Source: Parvibaculum indicum
GTDB taxonomy: Bacteria; Pseudomonadota; Alphaproteobacteria; Parvibaculales; Parvibaculaceae
Direction of reading: 5' to 3'
NCBI RefSeq assembly: GCF_011762095.1
Contig: NZ_JAASQO010000004.1
Coordinates: 186,001 to 250,000, forward strand
Length of the DNA: 64,000 nt
The translations under genes and the position numbers were made by a program. Positions 30,859-38,636 of this stretch are shown one piece after another; position 1 is the stretch's first letter; each line of letters starts with the position of its first letter. The notes beneath the pieces are model-generated. The model did not search any database. It was not told the origin of the DNA and saw nothing but the letters and a program-made list of their open reading frames with translations.

Positions 30859-32502
30859 TCAGCCGATCAGGCGCCCGGCGGCTTCCTTGCGGAATTGGGC
30901 GACCAGCGCCTCGCGGTCCCAGAAGGGCGCCTGCGGGTAGACGGCAAGGGAGGGATACCAGGGCAGGGACCCGGTGCCGAGCTGGTTGGCGTTCTCGATG
31001 GGGGCGAAGACGAGGGCGGGCGCCCCCAGCGCGCCGGCCATTTCGGTCGCCGCGTTCCACGACCCGACCGTGAGATCGAGTTCGCACAGAAGCGCGGCCA
31101 CGCCCTCCAGATCGTCATGGGTGTCGAGGCCCGGCATTTCATGGATCGTGATGCCGAGTTCCCGCCGGGCTTCGGCGAGTTCCTCTTCAGGTCCGGAATA
31201 TTGAAGGCTGACGAAATCGAACCGCTCGTCATCCAGGAAGGGCTTCCAGTCGGACAGGCGGGTGGCATAGAGGTCGCGCAGCGCGTTCGATATGCCGGAG
31301 CGCCAGGTAATGCCGATTTTTGGGCGCGGGCCCAGCGAGGAGAGCCAGTCGCGCGCGCGGGCCCGTTTTTCCGGGCAGGCGACGAGCCTTGGCGGATTTT
31401 TCGGGAAAGCGTCGAGGCCGCGGCGAAGATGGATGGACGGCATGGCGGCCGGCGCGGTCAGGTCGAAATCGATCTCGCCGTAATTGTCGAAGCCGGAGGC
31501 CAGTCGCGTTTCGGCGCGGACCGTCGCGCCGGGCCAGGTGCGCCGATAGAGCGGCACCACGCGCGGATCGGTTTCGATGATGACGTGGCCGGCGCGCTCC
31601 ACAATGTCGTGATAGACGGTCGAAAAGCGGAAATCGTCGCCCAGCCCCTGCTCGCGCCAGAGGAAAATCGTCTTGCCGGCGAGGTCTTCGTCTTTCCAGA
31701 TCAGGCCGGGAAAGGGGCGCAGCGGCGTGCGCACGCCGGATTCGAAGCCGTAGCCGTAAAGATCCCACCCGTTCTCGATGTCGCCGGTGGCGAGCAGGGC
31801 GAGGGCGAGGTTCCAGAGAATTTTGGCATTGCGGGGCGAGAGGGAAAGCGCCTGCCGGTAAAGCTGGATCGCATCCGCCGTGCGGCCCGAGTTCTGAAGC
31901 ATCGAGCCCAGATTGACGGCGGCCTGGACCAGGTCCGGCTTCAGCATCAGGGCGCGGCGATAGCAGGCTTCCGCTTCCTCGAACATGGCGGCATTGGCCA
32001 GATAGCGACCGAGATTGCTGTAGGCCTCGGCATTGTCGGGAAACATCTCGATGACTTCGGAGACGAGATCGACGGCAGCTTGCGTTTCGCCGCGCTCGTC
32101 GAGGAGCGAGGCGAGGTTGATCCGCGCGGAGGCGATCCGCGGCTCCTTGCGCATCAGTTTGCGGTAAATCTCTTCCGCGCGTTTCTTTTCGCCGCATTCC
32201 GCAAAGGCGATTGCGATGTCGAACTGCCGGGCCAGATCCTGCCCGGCACGGCGGGACGCCTTTTCGAGGTGTTTGCAGGCTTCTTCGGTGTCGTCGAGCA
32301 GGGCCAGGGCCTGCGCCATGACGAGGCGCGCCCGATGCGTGTCGGGCTTTTCCTTGAGGACGGCGTCGAGATGTTGGATGGCGGTCAGCGGATCGCAGGC
32401 CTTTACCGCCTCGGCGGCCAGGTCCAGCTTTTGCCGGAGGTCGGTCGCCCCGGAGGACGCCACCGGATCCGTCGCGATTTCAATTTCGATTTCGAACGCC
32501 AT
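30859..32502 (-). CDS. TPR protein with glycosyltransferase-like C-terminus (FlmG/FlbA-like)
   Basis: About 547 residues. The N-terminal half has tandem TPRs (for example ARLVMAQALALLDDTEEACKHLEKASRRAG, AEAYSNLGRYLANAAMFEEAEACYRRALMLKPD, AAVNLGSMLQNSGRTADAIQLYRQALSLSPRN). The C-terminal half has WKDEDLAGKTIFLWREQGLGDDFRFS and GITWRSGISNALRDLYATR, features of the GT9/GT41-like domain found after TPRs. In Caulobacter the TPR-glycosyltransferase FlmG modifies flagellin. The position directly upstream of flagellin 1 and the Ser/Thr-rich flagellins support the same role here. ATG 32502 follows GAGGG. Confidence 0.75.
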   Translation of the reverse strand: MAFEIEIEIATDPVASSGATDLRQKLDLAAEAVKACDPLTAIQHLDAVLKEKPDTHRARLVMAQALALLDDTEEACKHLEKASRRAGQDLARQFDIAIAFAECGEKKRAEEIYRKLMRKEPRIASARINLASLLDERGETQAAVDLVSEVIEMFPDNAEAYSNLGRYLANAAMFEEAEACYRRALMLKPDLVQAAVNLGSMLQNSGRTADAIQLYRQALSLSPRNAKILWNLALALLATGDIENGWDLYGYGFESGVRTPLRPFPGLIWKDEDLAGKTIFLWREQGLGDDFRFSTVYHDIVERAGHVIIETDPRVVPLYRRTWPGATVRAETRLASGFDNYGEIDFDLTAPAAMPSIHLRRGLDAFPKNPPRLVACPEKRARARDWLSSLGPRPKIGITWRSGISNALRDLYATRLSDWKPFLDDERFDFVSLQYSGPEEELAEARRELGITIHEMPGLDTHDDLEGVAALLCELDLTVGSWNAATEMAGALGAPALVFAPIENANQLGTGSLPWYPSLAVYPQAPFWDREALVAQFRKEAAGRLIG

Positions 32503-32609
32503 GCCCACCCTCGTTCATTCCGGCCGACGCCGGTGCCCAAACCAGATGCCCAAACCCGATGAAAATGGCCGAAACTTGGTTAGCGCATGGTTAAGGGCGG
32601 GGCCGGGCC

Positions 32610-33074
32610 TCAGGCGCGCTCGTCGAAGGCGATGGAGTTGTCGCGCGCGCGCGTCCGGCGGATCGCGGCATTGTCGCCATATCCGCCCGACGGCGCCTTC
32701 TGGCGGTTGACCGCTTCGGCCACCGCGTGGATCAGGCGGTCGGAGACCGATTTGGTGGCGAGCAGGGTCTCTTCGTTCCGGCGCATCGTCTCGTCGAGAT
32801 CGTGCATGGCCGCCTTCAGCTCGTTGATCTTTTCCGACGGCGCCCGGTCGATAAGCGCGGCGCGTTGGCGCACCGCCTGGCTGTCCATGGCGTAGTCGTT
32901 GGCGACGCGGATCTTTTCGGCCTGCAATTCGCCCAGCGCACCGATCTTGCGGGCCTGAAGGGCTTCGGTTTCGCGGGTCAGGATCGCGGTGAGGCTCGTC
33001 GTCAGGCGGAGCAGGCGCTCGGCAAGTTCGGCAGGCGGCAGTTGCTCGGCGGGAATGCGGCGCTCGGCGCTCAT
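32610..33074 (-). CDS. FlgN/FlbY-like flagellar protein
   Basis: A 154-residue, almost wholly helical protein (LAERLLRLTTSLTAILTRETEALQARKIGALGELQAEKIRVANDY...). Size, helical pattern with the segment ETEAL near residue 35, and position directly after flgI-flgJ match the FlgN-type export chaperone, called FlbY in alphaproteobacteria. Such chaperones hold FlgK and FlgL for export. The start overlaps the flgJ stop by four bases. The basic C-terminus (RRTRARDNSIAFDERA) is not typical and may be flexible. Confidence 0.65.
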   Translation of the reverse strand: MSAERRIPAEQLPPAELAERLLRLTTSLTAILTRETEALQARKIGALGELQAEKIRVANDYAMDSQAVRQRAALIDRAPSEKINELKAAMHDLDETMRRNEETLLATKSVSDRLIHAVAEAVNRQKAPSGGYGDNAAIRRTRARDNSIAFDERA

Positions 33075-33412
33075 TGGTGTTGCTCCTGAAGCTTGATGAT
33101 TTCCGAATAGACGGTGTCGGCAAGGCCGATGCCGCCGGATCTGGTCATTTCCTGGCCGTACTGGTCGACCAGCAGGGAACGGAACATTTCCTCGCCCTGT
33201 CCGCCGCCGAAGGTCTCGTCCGTTTTCAGGCCCTTGAACATCGATTGGAACATGGAGGAGAGGAACTGGGACTCGAAATCCTGCGCGGCGGCCCAGGCCT
33301 TGGGATCCTTGCCGTCCGGCGCGTTCTGGCTCGCGGCCTGGTGGCGCGAACCGGCGACCTGCATGAAGGCGGGCTGGAAGGCGCCGGAGGAGAGGGCGGT
33401 CATGTCCATCAC
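33071..33412 (-). CDS. flgJ: rod-binding protein FlgJ (short, no muramidase domain)
   Basis: A 113-residue FlgJ N-terminal-type protein. The conserved rod-binding core is AAQDFESQFLSSMFQSMFKGLKTD and GQGEEMFRSLLVDQYGQEMTRSGGIGLADTVYSEI. The peptidoglycan hydrolase domain present in enteric FlgJ is missing, as usual in alphaproteobacteria. It acts as scaffold or cap for rod assembly. The gene overlaps flgI by four bases upstream and the FlgN-like gene by four bases downstream, so the three are one operon. Confidence 0.9.
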   Translation of the reverse strand: MMDMTALSSGAFQPAFMQVAGSRHQAASQNAPDGKDPKAWAAAQDFESQFLSSMFQSMFKGLKTDETFGGGQGEEMFRSLLVDQYGQEMTRSGGIGLADTVYSEIIKLQEQHQ

Positions 33413-34545
33413 ATCACCTCGATTTCGGCCTGCAGCGCGCCGGCGGATTTGATCGCCTGCAGAATGGTGATCATGTCGCGCGGGCTGACGCCCAGCGCAT
33501 TGAGCCCGTCCACCAGTTCGGCCAGCGAGATCGAGCCGTCGAGAATGCCGAGCTTGCGGTCGGCCTGCTCGTCGACCTGCACGTCGGTGCGCGGCACGAC
33601 GACGGTGCGGCCATTATTGGCGAAGGGGTTGGGCTGGCTGACCTGCGGGGTTTCCTGCACGGAGATCGTCAGATTGCCCTGGGCGATGGCCACGCGGCTG
33701 ACGCGCACGTCCTGACCCATCACGATGACGCCGGAACTTTCGTCGATGACGACGCGGGCCGGGGCATCGGGTTCGACGCGGAGCTGCTCGATCTCGGTCA
33801 GCAGGCCGACCACGTCGTCGCTGAATTTCGGCGGGATCCTGAGATCGATGGTGGTGGGATTGTCGGCCTTGGCGGCGTCGCCGCCGAGATAGGCGTTGAT
33901 GGCGGAGGAGACGCGGCGGGCCGTCGTCAGGTCCGGATTGCGCAGCGCCAGACGCAGCGTCTTCAGGTCGGAAAGCTTGAAGGCGATCTCTTTTTCGACG
34001 ATCGCGCCATTGGCGATGCGGCCATTGGTGGGGACGCCGCGCACCACGGAGGCGGCCTGACCCTGCGCGGCGAAACCGCCGGTGGCCAGCGAGCCCTGTG
34101 CGACGGCATAGACCTGGCCGTCGGCGCCCATGAGCGGGGTGACGAGCAGGACGCCGCCCTGCAGATTGGTGGCATCGCCAAGCGCGCTCACCGTGACGTC
34201 GATGCGGGTGCCCTGGGGCGCGAAGGCCGGCAGGTTCGCCGAGACCATGACGGCGGCCACATTATCCGTCTTGAGCGCCGTGCCGCGCGTGTTGACGCCC
34301 AGCCTTTCGAGCATGCCGATCAGGCTTTGCTGGGTGAAGGGGGCGTTGCGCAGCGTGTCGCCGGTGCCGTTCAGGCCGACGACGAGGCCGTAGCCGACCA
34401 GCATATTGTCGCGAATACCTTCCACATCGACGATATCCTTGATGCGCGAGGCGCCTTGCGCCGGCGTGACGACCAGCGTCAGCAGGCAGGCAAGCGCGGT
34501 CAGCGCGGCTGCGATACGGTCGAAAGAAGAAAAGATGCGGAACAT
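33409..34545 (-). CDS. flgI: flagellar P-ring protein FlgI
   Basis: A 378-residue P-ring subunit with signal peptide (FRIFSSFDRIAAALTALACLLTLVVTPAQGA) and the family core SRIKDIVDVEGIRDNMLVGYGLVVGLNGTGDTLRNAPFTQQS. The C-terminus LVDGLNALGVSPRDMITILQAIKSAGALQAEIEVM is complete. FlgI forms the periplasmic ring around the rod. A longer in-frame start (34605) can be excluded because it lies upstream of the start site predicted by the sigma-54 promoter at 34590-34604. It is divergent from fliX. Confidence 0.95.
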   Translation of the reverse strand: MFRIFSSFDRIAAALTALACLLTLVVTPAQGASRIKDIVDVEGIRDNMLVGYGLVVGLNGTGDTLRNAPFTQQSLIGMLERLGVNTRGTALKTDNVAAVMVSANLPAFAPQGTRIDVTVSALGDATNLQGGVLLVTPLMGADGQVYAVAQGSLATGGFAAQGQAASVVRGVPTNGRIANGAIVEKEIAFKLSDLKTLRLALRNPDLTTARRVSSAINAYLGGDAAKADNPTTIDLRIPPKFSDDVVGLLTEIEQLRVEPDAPARVVIDESSGVIVMGQDVRVSRVAIAQGNLTISVQETPQVSQPNPFANNGRTVVVPRTDVQVDEQADRKLGILDGSISLAELVDGLNALGVSPRDMITILQAIKSAGALQAEIEVM

Positions 34546-34589
34546 GAGATGGGGTACTCGTTTTTCGCCAGCGATCCTGCCTCTGTCTA

Positions 34590-34604
34590 GCGAATGCCGT
34601 GCCA
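34590..34604 (-). promoter_or_regulatory. sigma-54 (-24/-12) promoter of flgI
   Basis: On the minus strand TGGCACGGCATTCGC has the canonical TGGCACG -24 element and exact GG-N10-GC spacing. Transcription should begin near 34578, about 30 bases before the flgI ATG. Confidence 0.82.
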
Positions 34605-34631
34605 AAGCCGAACGGACCGGCCGGGCCGGTG

Positions 34632-34644
34632 TAACCCTTTGATT
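34632..34644 (-). promoter_or_regulatory. IHF-binding consensus upstream of flgI
   Basis: On the minus strand AATCAA-AGGG-TTA fits WATCAANNNNTTR exactly and shares TGAAATCAAAGGRTTA with the flgE site. It lies between the -24 element and the ftr-like palindrome. Confidence 0.6.
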
Positions 34645-34723
34645 TCATTCGATTCCGGTGCGGGCCGGCCGGCGGGCGGCGGCGGCTTTCCGGTGCCGGG
34701 CGGCAGGGCTTTCCGGCTTCGGG

Positions 34724-34738
34724 CGGCAAAAACTGCCG
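34724..34738. promoter_or_regulatory. ftr-like (FlbD-type) site between flgI and fliX
   Basis: CGGCA-AAAAC-TGCCG is a perfect 5-bp inverted repeat in the divergent region, 120 bases upstream of the flgI -24 element and 16 bases from the CtrA box of fliX. It could activate flgI and modulate fliX. Confidence 0.62.
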
Positions 34739-34753
34739 GGAGCGGGACGGGAT

Positions 34754-34768
34754 TTAACCCCGCCTTAA
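34754..34768 (+). promoter_or_regulatory. CtrA box upstream of fliX
   Basis: TTAA-CCCCGCC-TTAA fits the CtrA consensus TTAA-N7-TTAA exactly, about 60 bases before the fliX start. In Caulobacter fliX is an early, CtrA-activated flagellar gene. Confidence 0.78.
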
Positions 34769-34828
34769 GCCTCGCGACCCATTCTCCATAGTCTGAAAGC
34801 GCATGGGTGAGCGCAGTTGGGGGCCATG

Positions 34829-35266
34829 ATGAAAATCGGGCAGACAAAGAGCACATCGGGAACGCAGGGCAAACGGTCCGCCGGGTCGGCGGGGACGGGC
34901 GCGGCGTCCGGCTTTACCATCGGCGAAACGGGAACGGCCCGTGCGAGCGCGGGCCTGAGCGCGCCGGCTTCCATCGGCGCGGTCGATGCGCTGCTGGCGC
35001 TACAGGGCGCCGAGGCGGCCGAGGATGCGCTGGGCGCGCCGCGCCGCGCCATGGAACGCGCCGAAGACATGCTCGATATTCTGGATCAGGTGAAGATCGA
35101 CCTGTTGTCGGGCGAGGTGCCGGTCAACCGGCTGACCCGTCTTCTGGGCGTGGTGGGCCGCAAAAAGGGCCGGGTGGCCGATCCCGGTCTTCAGGATCTT
35201 CTCGACCAGATCGAGCTTCGGGCAAGGGTGGAACTGGCGAAATTCGGCAATTTTCCGGAGAACTGA
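34829..35266 (+). CDS. fliX: flagellar assembly regulator FliX
   Basis: About 145 residues. The C-terminal half (GAVDALLALQGAEAAEDALGAPRRAMERAEDMLDILDQVKIDLLSGEVP, then LDQIELRARVELAKFG) is the FliX domain; the N-terminus is low-complexity. In Caulobacter FliX couples assembly of the early flagellum to the activity of the sigma-54 activator FlbD. Its presence supports reading the CGGCA-N5-TGCCG palindromes as FlbD sites. ATG 34829 has GGGGG five bases upstream; ATG 34826 and TTG 34817 are alternatives. A CtrA box lies upstream. Confidence 0.88.
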   Translation: MKIGQTKSTSGTQGKRSAGSAGTGAASGFTIGETGTARASAGLSAPASIGAVDALLALQGAEAAEDALGAPRRAMERAEDMLDILDQVKIDLLSGEVPVNRLTRLLGVVGRKKGRVADPGLQDLLDQIELRARVELAKFGNFPEN

Positions 35267-35439
35267 GCGGATTCTGCCTGCTTTTTAGGCAAATCGGCCT
35301 TCAGCCAAGTCATTGCCAGTACTGGATTTTCACCGATATTTCATGCGCGGAATCGCGTCGGCGCAGTTGAGAATCGTGGGTTGTCTCCATATACTCCGCC
35401 GCGCTTGGTTAGGGCTCGTTTGAGGGAGTGACCGTCGGT

Positions 35440-35856
35440 ATGGCAGTGCGTTTACCCAAAGGCTATGCGCCATCGGACGATGAGCCGTTTATGAACAAAC
35501 GGCAGAAAGAATATTTCCGTCTCAAGCTGGAGAAGTGGAAAGACGACATCCTGAAGGAAAACCGCGAAACGCTGCAGCACCTTCAGGACGATTCTTCCAA
35601 CCATCCGGATATTGCGGATCGCGCATCGAGCGAGACCGAACGGTCGCTCGAGCTGCGCACGCGCGACCGGCAGCGCAAGCTGATCTCCAAGATCGACGCG
35701 GCGCTGCGCCGGCTGGAGGACGGAACCTATGGCTATTGCGAGGAGACGGGAGAACCGATCAGCCTGAAGCGGCTGGACGCGCGCCCCATCGCCACGCTGT
35801 CGATCGAGGCGCAGGAACGCCATGAGCGCCGCGAAAAGGTTTATCGCGACGACTGA
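35440..35856 (+). CDS. dksA: RNA polymerase-binding transcription factor DksA
   Basis: A 138-residue DksA/TraR protein. A coiled-coil hairpin (KRQKEYFRLKLEKWKDDILKENRETLQHL...DIADRASSETERSLELRTRDRQRKLISKIDAALRRLEDGTYGYC) leads into the globular part. Only one Cys (residue 100) of the four zinc-finger Cys remains; the second CxxC is replaced by ARPIATLSIEAQE, as in Cys-poor alphaproteobacterial DksA. It modulates initiation with ppGpp. ATG 35440 starts the conserved part; GTG 35428 is possible. The gene has its own terminator. Confidence 0.92.
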   Translation: MAVRLPKGYAPSDDEPFMNKRQKEYFRLKLEKWKDDILKENRETLQHLQDDSSNHPDIADRASSETERSLELRTRDRQRKLISKIDAALRRLEDGTYGYCEETGEPISLKRLDARPIATLSIEAQERHERREKVYRDD

Positions 35857-35882
35857 TCGCGTTTGAGCGAACCGGATGAAAA

Positions 35883-35918
35883 GAACGCGGCCCCTCCTCA
35901 CGGGGGGCCGCGTTTTTT
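35883..35918 (+). terminator. rho-independent terminator of dksA
   Basis: AACGCGGCCCC pairs with GGGGGCCGCGTT around a short loop and is followed by a run of six T. Confidence 0.92.
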
Positions 35919-35963
35919 GTTGGGTCGAGTTGTTGGGACCCGTGAGTCCGGAGACTGTCGCCC

Positions 35964-35992
35964 TGGATCCCGGCAGAAGGCCGGGGTGACAT
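35964..35992. repeat. dispersed GC-rich intergenic repeat, single unit
   Basis: A unit starting TGGATCCCGGC and ending GGCCGGGGTGACAT, similar to the right halves of the repeats at 3468-3551 and 20972-21057. It lies between dksA and flgH. Confidence 0.7.
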
Positions 35993-36001
35993 TCAGAATT
36001 T

Positions 36002-36754
36002 TCAGAACGGCATCAGGATGTCGTAGAGCTGCTGGCCGTAGCGGGGCTGCTGCACATCGGTGATCTGGCCGCGGCCGCCATAGGAAATCCGGGCCTCGGC
36101 GATCTGGGTATGTTCGATGGTGTTGGTGTTGGAGATGTCCTCCGGCCGCACCACGCCCTGAACGGTCAGTTCGCGCACTTCATTGTTCACGCGCACTTCT
36201 TGACGGCCCGCGATGACGAGATTGCCGTTGGGCAGCGTCTGGGTCACGACTGCGGCGATGGTCAGCGCGATCGATTCCTGACGGTTGACGGAACCGGTGC
36301 CGGTGCTGGAGCTGGTGCTGCCCGCGCCGACGAGATTGGTCGGGTCCACCGCGTCGGGCAGGACGTGGCTCAGATTGCTTTCCAGCCCGAAGAAATTGCT
36401 GAGATTGGCGTCTTCTGAATTGTCGCGGCTGCGCTTGGAGGTGTTGTCCACCTTGGCGCTGTCGGCAATGTCGATCTTCACCGTCAGGATATCGCCTTCG
36501 CGGCTGGCACGCTGATCGCGGAAGAAGGCGCGGGAGCCGGAGCGCCAGAGCGAGTTGGGCTCGTAGACGATCCTTTCGGGCTGCGGCATGGGCATGCCGA
36601 CGCGCCGGTTCGCATCACCGGACAGGCCGGCGCCGACCGGGGCCAGCGCGGGGGCCTGGCCGATATTCTCGATGCGGTCCACGGCGCTGCAGCCGGCAAG
36701 CAGGGCGCCGGACAGGACGAAGGCGGAGAGGTTGAAAAGAGAACGCGGGATCAT
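36002..36754 (-). CDS. flgH: flagellar L-ring lipoprotein FlgH
   Basis: A 250-residue outer-membrane ring lipoprotein. The signal ends in lipobox LLAGC (Cys22). The core has SLWRSGSRAFFRDQRASREGDILTVKIDIADSAKVDN and the C-terminal GVVRPEDISNTNTIEHTQIAEARISYGGRG, both diagnostic of FlgH. It forms the L ring with FlgI's P ring. It is the last gene of the flgF-flgG-flgA-flgH operon on the minus strand, 47 bases after flgA. Confidence 0.95.
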   Translation of the reverse strand: MIPRSLFNLSAFVLSGALLAGCSAVDRIENIGQAPALAPVGAGLSGDANRRVGMPMPQPERIVYEPNSLWRSGSRAFFRDQRASREGDILTVKIDIADSAKVDNTSKRSRDNSEDANLSNFFGLESNLSHVLPDAVDPTNLVGAGSTSSSTGTGSVNRQESIALTIAAVVTQTLPNGNLVIAGRQEVRVNNEVRELTVQGVVRPEDISNTNTIEHTQIAEARISYGGRGQITDVQQPRYGQQLYDILMPF

Positions 36755-36801
36755 GGAAACTGCCTTTGCTTTGATGTCTCTGCCGGATGCGAAATCGCGG
36801 A

Positions 36802-37800
36802 TCAGCCGTTGCGCGGCCCGGCGCCCAGCGAGGCTTGGGCGGGGGAGGCGGCGTCGATGCTGATCGTGTTGGGCGCGGACACCGTGCCTTCGATCGTGCG
36901 GTTGGAACGGATATTCATGATACGGACGACATCGCCGATGGCGCCGTCTTCAAGGGCGCGGCCGCGCGCGGTCAGCGTGAGCGCGCCGGTCTTGTAGATG
37001 ACGTCTACCTGCGCGCCCTTGCTGACGAGGACGGGCGGTTCCATGTCGGACAGGCGCAGCGGCTCGCCCGCGCGCACCGGACGGCGCGGCGACATGCCCC
37101 GGAGCTGGGTTTCGGAGCCGATGATGTTGCCGGCGACGCGGCTGGCGGGGAGCTTTACCCACTGGATGTCGCGGGCCTTCACCACATCGCCGGGCGTCAT
37201 GTCGCGCGACAGCACGGGCACGTCGCGCACCGGATAGGCGCGGCCCGACACGCGGCGCAGCGGCGCGAGTGCATCGTCGGCGGGGGCGCGGAGGGCGGCG
37301 GCGAAGGTGCCGTTGCGGTTGTTCCAGGCAAGCTGTTCGACCTTCACCGTCAGGGGCGCGCCGTCCGCGACCTGAATGCCGGCAAGGCCTTGCGCGAAAT
37401 CCACCTGGAGGGAAGAGGGATCGCTGAGGGAGGGCGAACGCGCCGTCACGGCATCGGCGATGGCGGCGGCGATGTCGGTTTCGGGTACCTGAACGCCCGC
37501 GCGGGCGATGACGACATGGGTCAGGCCGGCGTGATTGTGCCAGTCGATACCGCTGCGCCGCGCGGCCAGCGAGATGCGCGAGACGGAAAGCTGGCCGGCA
37601 AGGCCGGGGGCGGGTGCCTGGGCGATGACGACATTGGCGGCACGGCCCGCATCGTCGAAGAGGTCGCCCAGCGTCACCACATCCTGCGACACGGTGACGG
37701 CGGGATGCAGCTCGGCGGCGGCAAGCGGCGCGGCGGCGGACGCGGCGAACACAAGGCCGAGAGCGACGATGCGACAGGAGGCGAGGAGAGCGCGGATCAT
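36802..37800 (-). CDS. flgA: flagellar basal-body P-ring formation chaperone FlgA
   Basis: A 332-residue periplasmic protein with signal peptide (MIRALLASCRIVALGLVFAASAAAPLAAA). The N-terminal region with VTLGDLFDDAG and VVIAQAPAPG and the C-terminal SAF domain (VPVLSRDMTPGDVVKARDIQWVKLPASRV...; PVRAGEPLRLSDMEPPVLVSKGAQVDVIYKTGALTLTARGRALEDG) identify FlgA, the chaperone for P-ring assembly. The N-terminal extension is longer than in enteric FlgA (about 220 residues) but common in alphaproteobacteria. AAGGAAC precedes the ATG. It lies 12 bases after flgG. Confidence 0.93.
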   Translation of the reverse strand: MIRALLASCRIVALGLVFAASAAAPLAAAELHPAVTVSQDVVTLGDLFDDAGRAANVVIAQAPAPGLAGQLSVSRISLAARRSGIDWHNHAGLTHVVIARAGVQVPETDIAAAIADAVTARSPSLSDPSSLQVDFAQGLAGIQVADGAPLTVKVEQLAWNNRNGTFAAALRAPADDALAPLRRVSGRAYPVRDVPVLSRDMTPGDVVKARDIQWVKLPASRVAGNIIGSETQLRGMSPRRPVRAGEPLRLSDMEPPVLVSKGAQVDVIYKTGALTLTARGRALEDGAIGDVVRIMNIRSNRTIEGTVSAPNTISIDAASPAQASLGAGPRNG

Positions 37801-37812
37801 CGGTACCGTTCC

Positions 37813-38598
37813 TTACTTCACGTTCGAGGTGACGGACATCATCTCGTCCGAGGCGGAGATGATCTTGGCGTTCATCTCATAGGCGCGCTGGGCGGTGATG
37901 AGCGAGGTGATTTCGTTCACCGCGTTCACATTCGAGGTTTCGAGGAAGCGCTGCTGAAGCGAGCCGAAGCCGGTATCGTCGGGATTGCCGAGCGTCGCGG
38001 CGCCGCTTGCGGTGGTTTCCTGAAAGAGGTTGTTGCCCATCGGGTCGAGGCCGGACTCGTTCTGGAAGGTGGCGAGTTCCAGCGTGCCGACGATCTGCGC
38101 GTCGGTCTGGCCGGGGATCTTGGCCTGGACCTGTCCGTCGGCGGAAATGGTGACGTCGGTCGCATCCTGGGGAATGGTGATGCCGGGGGCCACGGTGTAG
38201 CCGTCGGCGGTCACGATCTGCCCGTCGGGCGAAAGCTGGAAGGAGCCCGCGCGGGTATAGGCGTCTTCGCCGCTGGGAAGCTGCACGTGGAAGAAGCCCC
38301 GGCCCTGGATGGCGATGTCGAGATCGTTGCCGGTGTTTTCGTAGCCGCCCTGCGACATGATGCGGTAGACGGAGCCCGTCTTCACGCCGAGACCGACCTG
38401 AATGCCGGCGGGCACCACCGTGCCGCTGTCCGACGAGTTGGTGCCGACGCGGCGCAGGTTCTGATAGAGCAGATCCTGGAACTCGGCGCGCTGACGCTTG
38501 AAGCCCGTGGTGCTCATATTGGCGATGTTGTTCGAGATGACCTCGACGTTGAGCTGCTGGGCCATCATGCCGGTGGCGGCGATGCTGAGGGACTGCAT
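37813..38598 (-). CDS. flgG: flagellar distal rod protein FlgG
   Basis: A 261-residue rod protein with N-terminal motif MQSLSIAATGMMAQQLNVEVISNNIANMSTTGFKRQRAEFQDLLYQNLRR and the family segment GNDLDIAIQGRGFFHVQLPSG. The C-terminus SNVNAVNEITSLITAQRAYEMNAKIISASDEMM is complete. FlgG forms the distal rod through the L and P rings. It lies between flgF and flgA in the operon. Confidence 0.95.
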   Translation of the reverse strand: MQSLSIAATGMMAQQLNVEVISNNIANMSTTGFKRQRAEFQDLLYQNLRRVGTNSSDSGTVVPAGIQVGLGVKTGSVYRIMSQGGYENTGNDLDIAIQGRGFFHVQLPSGEDAYTRAGSFQLSPDGQIVTADGYTVAPGITIPQDATDVTISADGQVQAKIPGQTDAQIVGTLELATFQNESGLDPMGNNLFQETTASGAATLGNPDDTGFGSLQQRFLETSNVNAVNEITSLITAQRAYEMNAKIISASDEMMSVTSNVK

Positions 38599-38636
38599 GT
38601 TCTAGATCCTCTTTCTCAAAAATCCGCGGCGGCGCT

